Below are positions 35,614 to 43,977 of a stretch of 64,000 bases of DNA, piece after piece (the stretch's first letter is position 1; each line of letters starts with the position of its first letter). The notes under the pieces are model-generated. The model worked only from the letters and a program-made list of their open reading frames with translations. It was not told the DNA's origin and did no database searches. The position numbers and the translations under genes are program-made. The stretch is from positions 1 to 64,000 of the forward strand of contig JAMPHZ010000009.1 in assembly GCA_023663145.1 (NCBI GenBank). Reading direction: 5' to 3'. This DNA comes from Odoribacter sp. (lineage in GTDB: Bacteria > Bacteroidota > Bacteroidia > Bacteroidales > Muribaculaceae).

Positions 35614-38600
35614 ATGAAAACTAAATTATTGATCTGCTTGGCAACGATGATTGCGCCACTTGTCTCAGTCGCGTCAGTGGTAAATGTTGGCAAGGCATCC
35701 TATTCCGAAGATTTCCCGGGTACTGATAAAGCCGGTCGTAATGGCTACCCTGCCGGTACACCATATGTGAGTGGTAACGCCGCTACAAGACCGGTTCCTA
35801 CAAATGACTGGTGGAGTAATGAACTTATAATGCCGCACGCGTCTGCAATATTCAATTATCCTATGGCTCTGCGCCCGACTGATGACGGCCTTGTAATAAT
35901 CAATAACATGCAGGGGCAGGCAATAACCGCCGAAATGCCATTTACAGTAGGTGTTGAGGGAGTTACGGCGACATATACTACAGTGAGTGACTATACAGAC
36001 TGGACAGTGACGATAAACTGGGCATCGCATTCTGGCGATATGAATGCTACTGTGGTTTTAGGGACACCGATGGTTTATTTTACAAAATCATCTCCAGAGC
36101 CTGTCAGAATAAGTGTGTCAACGGGCAATATAGTTGTAGATGGCAATAAAGTGTATGTTGACGGATGCTATAACCGAAGCTCATATGTTATATATGCTCC
36201 CGAAGGATCGACATGGACAAGGACAGGCTCGGTACTGACATCTTCTTTGGCCGGAAATGATTATTGGACAGTGGCCATGCTCCCCCAAGGATATGATGCA
36301 CAGAAAGGTGCGGCAGAACTTGCTGATTACGCTTTTGTATTTCCTGGTGACACACGTGCCGAATGGGATTATGACCAGACATCAGGAACCGTAACAACTA
36401 CGTATCGTGTAGTACCCGATGTAAAGGAAGGATCGTCATCCCGTTTCCTTATGGGGCTTTTGCCGCATCATTGGGGTAATCTTGCGGGGGAATTACCGGC
36501 AATTGATCGCATGACTTACAATACGGTGCGGGGAAAGCTTATCCTTGTATCCGGAAACGAATTCACAACCAGGCTTACCTATCATGGGGTACTGCCGTCA
36601 TTACCCTTGATTGATGGAGGAACAGGTTTCGATGCAGTTGAATTAAAACGACTTGTGAATGAGGTTTGCAATGCAAACGGATTTGATGACTGGACAGATT
36701 CCTATAACGACGGACAGTTACTCAACAGACTTGTCCAAACAGCTGCTGCCGCAAAGGGTGCTGGTGATACGGAAGGTTTTTCCAAAGCTTTCAATCTTGT
36801 GAAGGCCCAACTTGAGAAATGGTTATCTTTCACTCCGGGAGATGTGGCGTTTATGTTCTACTATCATAAGCCTTGGAATACGATGCTCGGCTATCCTGCC
36901 GGACATGGTCAGGATACAAATATCAATGATCATAATTTCCACTGGGGATATTTCATACGTGCTGCCGCTTTCATCACTCAGTATGATCCTGAATGGGCGA
37001 ATGAATGGGGGGCCATGATTGACCTGTTGGTGCGTGATGTGGCATCGCCTGACCGTGATGACAACATGTTCCCATATTTGCGCAGTTTCAGCCCTTACGC
37101 AGGCCACTGCTGGGCTAACGGAACGGCTTCCCTTAGCTTAGGTAACGATCAGGAGTCGACTTCTGAAGCTATGCAATTCAATACCGCACTGATCTTATGG
37201 GGCGATGTTACAGGAAATGTTGCATTACGTGATCTTGGGGTATATCTCTATACGACAGAACTGTCAGCGATTGAAGAATATTGGTTTGACGTACATGGCC
37301 GCAATCGTGATGCTTCATTTACCTCCGCACTTGCTTCACGCGTATTCGGTAATGCTTATGATGATGAGAATTTTTGGGGCGGCGGTATCGCCGGTTCATA
37401 TGGCATACAGATATATCCGGTGCATGCAGGTTCGTTTTATCTTATGAACGATCCGGGCTACGCTGCGCGTCTATGGGATGCTATGTCAAAGCAGACGGGT
37501 ATACTTAATAATGATAGTAACCCAAACATTTGGTATGATACATGGTTACGATTCCTTGCTATGTGGAATGCTACTGAGGCATTGAAACTATATTCCCAAT
37601 GTAATCATCTTGGTGAGAAGTTCGGCGAATCTCAGGCTCATACTTATCAATGGCTACATACAATGGCTGCAATCGGTAGTCCGGCCAATGATATCACAGC
37701 AGATCATCCGGTTGCGATGGCTTTCAATAATGATGGATATATGACATATATCGCATGCAATAACGCTGATACACCATTGTCAGTTTCCTTCACTGATGGT
37801 TTCAAACTTGACGTGGAACCGCACAGCATGGCGTTTGAATTTACCGGGACACGTTCGCCCAAAGTGACACTTTCGGTAGATGCGGATCGCCCGGTAGCCG
37901 GAAGCACTGTTACACTGACGGCTGACGTCGTTATTCCCGACGAAATTGGAGAACGGGTTACCAAAATTGACTTTGTGGCCGATGACGCCGTTATCGGCAC
38001 TTCATCAGTTTCTCCCTATTGTATTGAATGGGCTCCTGCAGAGCCTGGAGAGGTGAATCTGTATGCCGTACTCACTACCACATCCGGCCGCACGGTGAAA
38101 TCTTCGCCTGTGAAAGTGGTTGTATTGCGTGACGGAGCCCCCGGAGATCTTGCGTGCACATTCATCGGTACCCAGGCAACCGAAGGTTCGTTTACGGCTC
38201 CTTATCACGTGATGTGTCGCACAATTGATGGTGGAGTAGAAGTTTCTGCTACGTTTGAAGGCGTTTACGATGGCTTTGCCGGCCCGTGGCTCTTTAACGA
38301 AACCGATGGATTCGCTGAGATTGCCATGAATGATGCAGGTGCCGGATTATATAAGGCAGTTTTAAACGGTGTGTCAGCGGGCGATATAGTGAGATTCCGT
38401 GTAAAGATAGCATATTCCGGATCATTAGGAGTAACTACGCAGTTCCAATATGAGGTAGGCTCATACTGTGAAGGTGCGGTAACTGACGCAGTGTTGGTGC
38501 CGGAGATTCTCGTTACATCAGGCTGGAATATCTCGGCACCGGTGGATTCTGGTGAAGTTATCCTATGGGATATGACCGGACGCCCTGTGGCAAAAACAAA

Positions 38601-38712
38601 TCTGAAGAATGGTCAAGCCAATATTGACGCGTCAAAATTTGATTCGGGCACTTATCTGCTGTCAGTGTACACGCCATCATGGTCTCGAACGGTAAAGCTT
38701 CTTAATAAGTGA
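35614..38712 (+). CDS. GH81 endo-beta-1,3-glucanase with Ig-like domain and C-terminal sorting tail
   Basis: A 1032-residue secreted enzyme. After a signal peptide (about 1-21) comes a GH81 catalytic region (about 30-755), with NDWWSNELIMPHASAIFNYPM early, AGHCWANG and the catalytic-Glu segment LGNDQESTSEAMQF. GH81 enzymes cut internal beta-1,3 bonds in curdlan, laminarin, callose or yeast glucan. An Ig-like (Big_7-type) domain follows (KVTLSVDADRPVAGSTVTLTA). The last about 70 residues (SGEVILWDMTGRPVAK to the end LLNK) look like a type IX secretion sorting domain. I start it at ATG 35614; the frame extends to a TTG within the promoter. It lies next to the DUF4493 operon but has its own promoter. 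Confidence 0.88.
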   Translation: MKTKLLICLATMIAPLVSVASVVNVGKASYSEDFPGTDKAGRNGYPAGTPYVSGNAATRPVPTNDWWSNELIMPHASAIFNYPMALRPTDDGLVIINNMQGQAITAEMPFTVGVEGVTATYTTVSDYTDWTVTINWASHSGDMNATVVLGTPMVYFTKSSPEPVRISVSTGNIVVDGNKVYVDGCYNRSSYVIYAPEGSTWTRTGSVLTSSLAGNDYWTVAMLPQGYDAQKGAAELADYAFVFPGDTRAEWDYDQTSGTVTTTYRVVPDVKEGSSSRFLMGLLPHHWGNLAGELPAIDRMTYNTVRGKLILVSGNEFTTRLTYHGVLPSLPLIDGGTGFDAVELKRLVNEVCNANGFDDWTDSYNDGQLLNRLVQTAAAAKGAGDTEGFSKAFNLVKAQLEKWLSFTPGDVAFMFYYHKPWNTMLGYPAGHGQDTNINDHNFHWGYFIRAAAFITQYDPEWANEWGAMIDLLVRDVASPDRDDNMFPYLRSFSPYAGHCWANGTASLSLGNDQESTSEAMQFNTALILWGDVTGNVALRDLGVYLYTTELSAIEEYWFDVHGRNRDASFTSALASRVFGNAYDDENFWGGGIAGSYGIQIYPVHAGSFYLMNDPGYAARLWDAMSKQTGILNNDSNPNIWYDTWLRFLAMWNATEALKLYSQCNHLGEKFGESQAHTYQWLHTMAAIGSPANDITADHPVAMAFNNDGYMTYIACNNADTPLSVSFTDGFKLDVEPHSMAFEFTGTRSPKVTLSVDADRPVAGSTVTLTADVVIPDEIGERVTKIDFVADDAVIGTSSVSPYCIEWAPAEPGEVNLYAVLTTTSGRTVKSSPVKVVVLRDGAPGDLACTFIGTQATEGSFTAPYHVMCRTIDGGVEVSATFEGVYDGFAGPWLFNETDGFAEIAMNDAGAGLYKAVLNGVSAGDIVRFRVKIAYSGSLGVTTQFQYEVGSYCEGAVTDAVLVPEILVTSGWNISAPVDSGEVILWDMTGRPVAKTNLKNGQANIDASKFDSGTYLLSVYTPSWSRTVKLLNK

Positions 38713-38728
38713 TCAGCCTGTAACATTA

Positions 38729-38779
38729 AAAAACTGCCGTATGCTTCAGTTATCATTAGAGCATACGGCAGTTTTTATA
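38729..38779 (+). terminator. Terminator of the GH81 gene
   Basis: A 14-base stem (AAACTGCCGTATGC and complement) with a 16-base loop, then TTTTTAT on the plus strand, 17 bases after the stop. Confidence 0.8.
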
Positions 38780-38854
38780 AAAAGCCCGCACCAAAGGGGT
38801 ATCGGCGCGGGACTTATGGAAATAAGGCTGTTTCTATTTACAGTCGGGCTTTTT
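38779..38854. other. Nested inverted-repeat structure of unknown role
   Basis: A perfect outer pairing of ten bases (AAAAAGCCCG at 38779-38788 with CGGGCTTTTT at 38845-38854). Inside are short hairpins, including CTTAT-GGAA-ATAAG (38813-38826) and CTGT...ACAG (38828-38843). It could be a second terminator, acting on either strand, or a small structured RNA. It is not a tRNA. Confidence 0.35.
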
Positions 38855-38911
38855 TCATGAAGCCAGTAAAATGCCTATTTCGATTATTATAACACACCTC
38901 GAAACGATTTT

Positions 38912-38943
38912 GTTGAATGTTTCTTGTAAAAATATTAACTTTG
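38912..38943 (+). promoter_or_regulatory. sigma-ABfr-type promoter of the TSCPD gene
   Basis: GTTG (38912-38915), 20-base spacer and TAACTTTG (38936-38943), with the ATG 22 bases further on. Confidence 0.65.
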
Positions 38944-38965
38944 CAATGTGAAATAATTTACTGCT

Positions 38966-39211
38966 ATGAAATTCCAATATGTTACTAAAGGTACATGCTC
39001 ACGCATGATTGATATAGAAATTGAAGATGGTGTGATCAAGGATGTGAAGTTCACTGGAGGATGTCACGGCAATCTTCAAGGTATAGGGGCTTTGGTAAAG
39101 GGTCAGAGGCCCGAGGACGTAGTGTGCAGGTTAAGGGGGATACGCTGCGGCGCAAAGGAAACATCCTGTCCTGACCAGCTTGCGCTCGCGCTTGATTCGG
39201 TAGGAAAATAA
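38966..39211 (+). CDS. TSCPD domain-containing protein (TIGR03905 type)
   Basis: An 81-residue protein that is just a TSCPD domain. It has the conserved CSRMIDIEIEDG strand, FTGGCHGNLQGIG, and GIRCGAKETSCPDQLA with the family name motif. The domain also occurs at the C terminus of some B12-dependent ribonucleotide reductases; stand-alone copies have no settled function. The Cys residues (Cys11, Cys33, Cys58, Cys64) could bind metal, which is inference. Its TAA is followed directly by the stop codon of the convergent YczE-like gene. Confidence 0.9.
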   Translation: MKFQYVTKGTCSRMIDIEIEDGVIKDVKFTGGCHGNLQGIGALVKGQRPEDVVCRLRGIRCGAKETSCPDQLALALDSVGK

Positions 39212-39976
39212 TTACCGTCTGATATAGCGTGCGAGACCGTAAATATACCGGCCCACTCCGTTTTGGTAATCAAGTAACCTGTCGAACCATGAAAGTCGGC
39301 TGCTGAAGAACTTTACGGTCACTCCAACGAATATCATGGCAAACAGCGTGCCGGGGCCGACAACATTCATTAGCCAGCATCCGAAGAATATGTATCCGAG
39401 CAATATTGCGATCATCACAAGCGTGGTATCAATTATGATCTTGGCTTTCGGGAACGGCATTCCGGACATCCGTGATATAGCAGCGGGTACACCCTCACCA
39501 GGCATTGTTATTGAGCCGCATCGGACCTCGAGCGCTATGCCGAACCCTAAAATGATGCATCCCGCGATCTGAAGTATCGCCTGGCCCGCTATGTTCGTAG
39601 AGGTCATTGATGCCGTTAGATAAAGGTTCAGGTCAAGCAGATAGCCAAATACTGTACCGACTATAAGTTGGAACAGTTGTACGACTTCGAAGCGTTTTCT
39701 TAATATTATGATCTGAACTGCCACGAGTAGGCAATTCATTATATTGGTGTATTCTCCCACGGTGTATGCCGGAGCCATGGAGACATCTCCGGCCATTGCC
39801 ATAGCCATGGGAATAGATGATATGACGCTGCTGCCAAGAGCTGACCGGATGGCAAGCGATACACCGAGTGTCATGATGAACAGTGATATGAGGAGTAGGA
39901 TGTGTTGCCATGCGAAAGCAACTGTTTTTTGAAGTGTAAGATGTTTTGATTTAATGTCAGGTGCAGATTCTATCAT
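39212..39976 (-). CDS. YczE/YitT-like integral membrane protein (DUF6198-like)
   Basis: A 254-residue protein with about five to six hydrophobic segments, starting LLLISLFIMTLGVSLAIRSALGSS. The segment GEYTNIMNCLLVAVQIIILRKRF and the later VRCGSITMPGEGVPAAISRMSG fit the YczE/YyaS/YitT group of uncharacterised membrane proteins. Function unknown, possibly transport. A single minus-strand gene that directly abuts the TSCPD gene tail to tail (stop codons adjacent). No exact promoter box is seen upstream. Confidence 0.8.
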   Translation of the reverse strand: MIESAPDIKSKHLTLQKTVAFAWQHILLLISLFIMTLGVSLAIRSALGSSVISSIPMAMAMAGDVSMAPAYTVGEYTNIMNCLLVAVQIIILRKRFEVVQLFQLIVGTVFGYLLDLNLYLTASMTSTNIAGQAILQIAGCIILGFGIALEVRCGSITMPGEGVPAAISRMSGMPFPKAKIIIDTTLVMIAILLGYIFFGCWLMNVVGPGTLFAMIFVGVTVKFFSSRLSWFDRLLDYQNGVGRYIYGLARYIRR

Positions 39977-40010
39977 AAATATATCTAAATGTTTGACATG
40001 TCATAAAGAG

Positions 40011-40037
40011 CGGCCCCGTCTAAATAAAACGGGGCCG
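40011..40037 (-). terminator. Terminator after the M13 peptidase gene
   Basis: A nine-base stem CGGCCCCGT/ACGGGGCCG with a nine-base loop, 23 bases past the stop on the minus strand. The T-run is weak (CTCTTTAT). Confidence 0.6.
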
Positions 40038-40059
40038 GTTACTCTCAGAAGGGGACTTG

Positions 40060-42078
40060 TTACCAGATTACTACGCGATCAGTTTCGGGGCGGAACATGG
40101 GCTGTCCCTCGGTGATACCGAACGCTTCGAAGAATGGAGCGCAGTTGCGCAACGAGGCATTCACACGCCATCTGCCCAAGGAATGGGGGTCAGTCTTGGT
40201 GCGTTTGAGTATTTCAGCCTCACGTATATTTCCTGCCCATACGTTGGCATATGCAAGGTAGAAACGTTGGTCGGGTGTAAAACCGTCGATAACTGTTCCA
40301 CCGGGATTGCCTTGCTGAGCCAACGCGTTGTGGTAGGCAGTATAAGCCACACGCAAGCCTCCTTGATCCGCGATGTTTTCGCCTAAGGTGAATCTGCCGT
40401 TGGCGTGTACGCCCGGTGCTACTTCAATGGCGTCGAACTGGGCTGCCAATGCGTCAGCCAGTGTGGTGAAGGCGCTTGCGTCGGCGTCAGTCCACCAATT
40501 CGAGAAGTTACCGTCTTTGTCGAATTGGCGCCCCTGGTCATCGAAACCGTGGGTCATCTCGTGGCCGATCACAACGCCTATAGCACCGTAATTTTCGGCA
40601 TCGTCGGCATCAGGATTGAAGTAAGGAGCCTGAAGGATTCCTGCGGGGAAACATATTTCGTTGGTGGTTGGATTATAATAAGCGTTTACAGTCTGAGGTG
40701 ACATGTACCAACGGTCTTTATCGACGGGCTTACCGTAATCTGCGGTGTTCAGGTCGCTGTTGAATTTGATTGCAGCCTGAACGTTCTGCCAGTACGATTT
40801 GGATGGGTCGATTGTGAGCGCAGTATAGTCGATCCACTTGTCGGGATAGCCGATTTTTACAGTGAAAGATGCAAGTTTTTCGAGAGCGCGTGCCTTTGTC
40901 TCATCACTCATCCATGTAAGGTTGGATATGTGCTGTCCGAGGGCCGTCTGGAGGTTCTTCACGAGGGTTGTCATCTTTTCTTTTGCTACGGGTGGGAAAT
41001 ACTCGGCTACATAAAGCTGTCCGAGGGCTTCCCCCATCATGCCATTTGGAACTGACAGGGCGCGTTTCCAACGGGGCTGCTGTTGTTTGACGCCTGAAAG
41101 GACCTTGGCCATCTCGAAGTTGGCATCAGTGAAGTCGTCGCTAAGGTAAGCGGCTGCATTTTGCAGGTATCCGGCAATGAGGTAATCGCGTATCGCTTTC
41201 TCGGGATACGTGCGTAGGATTTCGTTTACGGCCTGCAAGGATGCGGGCTGTCCGACTACTATGGTGTCGATGTCGTTGATCCCCTGCTTAGCGAAGTAGC
41301 GCCGCAGGTCAACGGCGGGATACTTAGCTGCGATATCAACCATTGACATGGGATTGTAGCTTGCAGCAGGATCGCGTAGTTCCTCGCGCGACATGGCGGC
41401 CTTGGCGAGTTCCGTCTCTATGTTGATTACGTTACCCACGAAGTCGTAGGCGGCGGCATCATCCATGCCAATGAGGTTTGCCAGTGTGTGCAGGTAATTT
41501 CGGTAGGCCATCAGCACTTTGTTGGTGTTTTCGGAGTTTTCGATGTAATAGTCGCGGTCTCCGAGACCCAATCCTCCTTGCATCCAATACATGGTATTTT
41601 GGTCGGCATTTAGCATGTCAGCTTCCACGTATGTGCCGAAGAAACCGCTTAAGCCGGGCATTGTGGCAAGAAGGTCAACCACTTCGTTACGGGTTGCGTT
41701 GCCTATGGCGAGCAGATCATCGCGGAGTGGGGCGTCACCTTCGCGGTTTAGGCGCACCGAGTCCATGCCCATAGCAAAAAGATCGGCTATCTTGCGGGCA
41801 TTGGTGCCGGGAGCTTCGTTCTCGGCGTGCAGGCCCAGAACAAGGTCGTGAACCTGCCGACGGTTAAGTTCGCCAAGTTGGTCGAACGTGCCGAACCGTG
41901 AATATTCATCGGTCAGAGGATTAGCTTTCATCCAACCTCCGCAGGCGTATTCATAGAAGTCAGTACCCGGGGCGACTGTCGGGTCAAGGTTAGCTCTGTC
42001 AACTCCTCGCGGGGTCGAGGCTTGGGCGCCCATTGCAAGCATAGTGAATGCCATTGCTGTGATAAGGTTCTTTTTCAT
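40060..42078 (-). CDS. pepO: M13-family zinc metallopeptidase (PepO/neprilysin-like)
   Basis: A 672-residue secreted peptidase with a cleavable signal peptide (1-20, ending GAQA) rather than the membrane anchor of eukaryotic neprilysins. The zinc site is HEMTH in IGHEMTHGFDDQG, and the third ligand is in ENIADQGG. The substrate-binding NAYYNPTTNEICFPAGILQ segment and the C-terminal MFRPETDRVVIW end are typical. It should degrade peptides in the periplasm or outside the cell. It is six bases after the PurF-like gene, at the end of the glnN unit; the functional link to nitrogen assimilation is unclear. Confidence 0.94.
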   Translation of the reverse strand: MKKNLITAMAFTMLAMGAQASTPRGVDRANLDPTVAPGTDFYEYACGGWMKANPLTDEYSRFGTFDQLGELNRRQVHDLVLGLHAENEAPGTNARKIADLFAMGMDSVRLNREGDAPLRDDLLAIGNATRNEVVDLLATMPGLSGFFGTYVEADMLNADQNTMYWMQGGLGLGDRDYYIENSENTNKVLMAYRNYLHTLANLIGMDDAAAYDFVGNVINIETELAKAAMSREELRDPAASYNPMSMVDIAAKYPAVDLRRYFAKQGINDIDTIVVGQPASLQAVNEILRTYPEKAIRDYLIAGYLQNAAAYLSDDFTDANFEMAKVLSGVKQQQPRWKRALSVPNGMMGEALGQLYVAEYFPPVAKEKMTTLVKNLQTALGQHISNLTWMSDETKARALEKLASFTVKIGYPDKWIDYTALTIDPSKSYWQNVQAAIKFNSDLNTADYGKPVDKDRWYMSPQTVNAYYNPTTNEICFPAGILQAPYFNPDADDAENYGAIGVVIGHEMTHGFDDQGRQFDKDGNFSNWWTDADASAFTTLADALAAQFDAIEVAPGVHANGRFTLGENIADQGGLRVAYTAYHNALAQQGNPGGTVIDGFTPDQRFYLAYANVWAGNIREAEILKRTKTDPHSLGRWRVNASLRNCAPFFEAFGITEGQPMFRPETDRVVIW

Positions 42079-42084
42079 TATGAT

Positions 42085-43977
42085 TTATTGTTTGCAGAAT
42101 TTATCTTCATAATAGGAAATGAATGCTTCGTTGACTAACCTGTTCCCGCCTGCGGTAGGATAGTCTCCTGAGAAGTACCAATCCCCAGGGTAGTCGGGGA
42201 TAGCCTCATGTAGCCCTTCGAGACTTTGGTAAACGATATCCACAGTGGCCCGCGGAGCATGGGTGCTTTCTTCCACCAGCATCCGGGCTATGCGCTGTGA
42301 GATTTTGGCTTCTGTGAACGGTTCATATATAGCTTTGACACAGTTCGTGCGTTCATGAACCGGAATGGACCGTTGCGCCAGGCAGTTGCGGTAAGTTTCT
42401 TCGATAACACAGGTGCGGCCTGTCTCCTGTAGCAGCGCTATGGCGGCGTGGAATGCTATGAACTGACTCAGCGACGACATGTCAATGCCGTAGTAATCAG
42501 GGTATCTGACCTGTGGTGATGAGCTTACTATTATTATGCGCCGCGGATTGAGTCTGTCAAGTTGGCGCAGTATTGATTCGCGCAGGGTGGTGCCGCGCAC
42601 TATGCTGTCATCAATGGCTACAAGGGTGTCGACTTCGGGCTCTACGGTGCCGTATGTGACATCATAGACATGAGCTACCATGTCGTTGCGCGACTCTCCT
42701 TCGGCAATGAATGTGCGCATCTTCACGTCTTTCACTGCAACCTTTTCCGCGCGGATATTGCGATTAAGGATGCGGAGAAGTTCGGCTTCGCTGAGTGTGC
42801 CGTCGGCTGCACGTCGGCGTATCTCATCAAGTTTACATTTGTTTAGTTTGCGCTCGAGTTCGTTGATCATGCCGAAGAAAGCGGCCTCAGCTGTGTTGGG
42901 GATATATGAGAATACAGTATGTTCAACGTCGAAATTGACCATCTTAAGCAGGTCGCTCACCAATGCCGCGCCGAGACGTTTGCGCTCGCGGTAAATGTCA
43001 GTGTCGCTGCCGCGGGAGAAGTAGATGCGCTCGAATGAGCATCGGCGGTTAGGTCCTGCCTCAAGTATGCGGCGCAGCTCAACGCGGGTTTTGTTATCGA
43101 CAAGCAGGGCTTCGCCGGGTTGCAGTTCTTTTACATCGTTGATGCTGACATCTAAGCATGTCTGGATCACTGGGCGCTCTGAGGCGAGAACTATTATCTC
43201 GTCGTCAATGTAGTAGAATGCGGGGCGGATACCGTTGCGGTCGCGTAGGGCAAACATGTCGCCTGAGCCGGTGAAACCGCACATAACGAACCCTCCGTCC
43301 CACTGTGGAGCTACATTTGACAGTACGGCTCCGAGGTCGAGGTTGTCTTCGATGGCACGTGCAAGCGCAGGATCTGCGAGCCGGTCGCGGAACTGCCGGT
43401 AGAGGCGATGATTCTCTTTGTCAAGTGCGAATCCTATCTGTTCGAGCAGTATGTTAGTGTCGCTGTATATGCGTGGGTGTTGCCCCGATGACACCACCTG
43501 TTCAAACATCTGATCTACGTTGGTCATGTTAAAGTTGCCGCATAGCATAACTGAGCGCGACGCCCAGTTGTTGCGCCGGAGCACCGGATGGGCATAGTTT
43601 ATGCCGCTGCGCCCTGTGGTGGAGTAGCGCAGGTGTCCCATATACAGCTCGCCCAGGAATGGTGTGTATTCTTCAACCTCTCGGGAGCTGAGCGAATTTA
43701 CATCGCGAGGTATCTCACTGAAGATCTTGCTGAATATTGCAGGGATGGCGTCTTTGCCCAAGGCTCGTTCGCGGAAGATTAGTTCGTGACCGGCGGGTGC
43801 ATGAAGTTTCACCACACCCACTCCGGCTGCTTCCTGACCACGGTTATGCTGCTTCTCCATCATGAGGTAGAGCTTGTCAAGCCCCCATGTGTAGCTACCG
43901 TATTTTTCTTTGTAGTATTCAAGTGGTTTGCGCAGGCGCACCAACGCAACACCGCATTCATGTTTCAGTTGTTCCAT
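42085..43977 (-). CDS. PurF-like glutamine amidotransferase/phosphoribosyltransferase
   Basis: A 630-residue protein related to amidophosphoribosyltransferase. The N-terminal glutaminase domain has a likely nucleophile Cys8 after a short propeptide (MEQLKHEC-G), then HNRGQEAAG, GHLRYSTTG and RDRNGIRPAF. The C-terminal domain has the PRPP loop LVAIDDSIVRGTTLRES. It is about 130 residues longer than PurF (about 470-505). Part of this is a charged helical insertion (about 375-430, IPNTAEAAFFGMINELERKL onwards) that interrupts the phosphoribosyltransferase domain. Such long forms are known in Bacteroidetes and may act in a reaction other than the first purine step. It overlaps glnN by one base (TGATG). 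Confidence 0.85.
   Translation of the reverse strand: MEQLKHECGVALVRLRKPLEYYKEKYGSYTWGLDKLYLMMEKQHNRGQEAAGVGVVKLHAPAGHELIFRERALGKDAIPAIFSKIFSEIPRDVNSLSSREVEEYTPFLGELYMGHLRYSTTGRSGINYAHPVLRRNNWASRSVMLCGNFNMTNVDQMFEQVVSSGQHPRIYSDTNILLEQIGFALDKENHRLYRQFRDRLADPALARAIEDNLDLGAVLSNVAPQWDGGFVMCGFTGSGDMFALRDRNGIRPAFYYIDDEIIVLASERPVIQTCLDVSINDVKELQPGEALLVDNKTRVELRRILEAGPNRRCSFERIYFSRGSDTDIYRERKRLGAALVSDLLKMVNFDVEHTVFSYIPNTAEAAFFGMINELERKLNKCKLDEIRRRAADGTLSEAELLRILNRNIRAEKVAVKDVKMRTFIAEGESRNDMVAHVYDVTYGTVEPEVDTLVAIDDSIVRGTTLRESILRQLDRLNPRRIIIVSSSPQVRYPDYYGIDMSSLSQFIAFHAAIALLQETGRTCVIEETYRNCLAQRSIPVHERTNCVKAIYEPFTEAKISQRIARMLVEESTHAPRATVDIVYQSLEGLHEAIPDYPGDWYFSGDYPTAGGNRLVNEAFISYYEDKFCKQ

Noticed and set aside
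38779..38854. A cloverleaf-looking fold taken at first for a tRNA
   Set aside because: It lacks the T-loop GTTCGA and D-loop GG, and stems do not have tRNA lengths on either strand.
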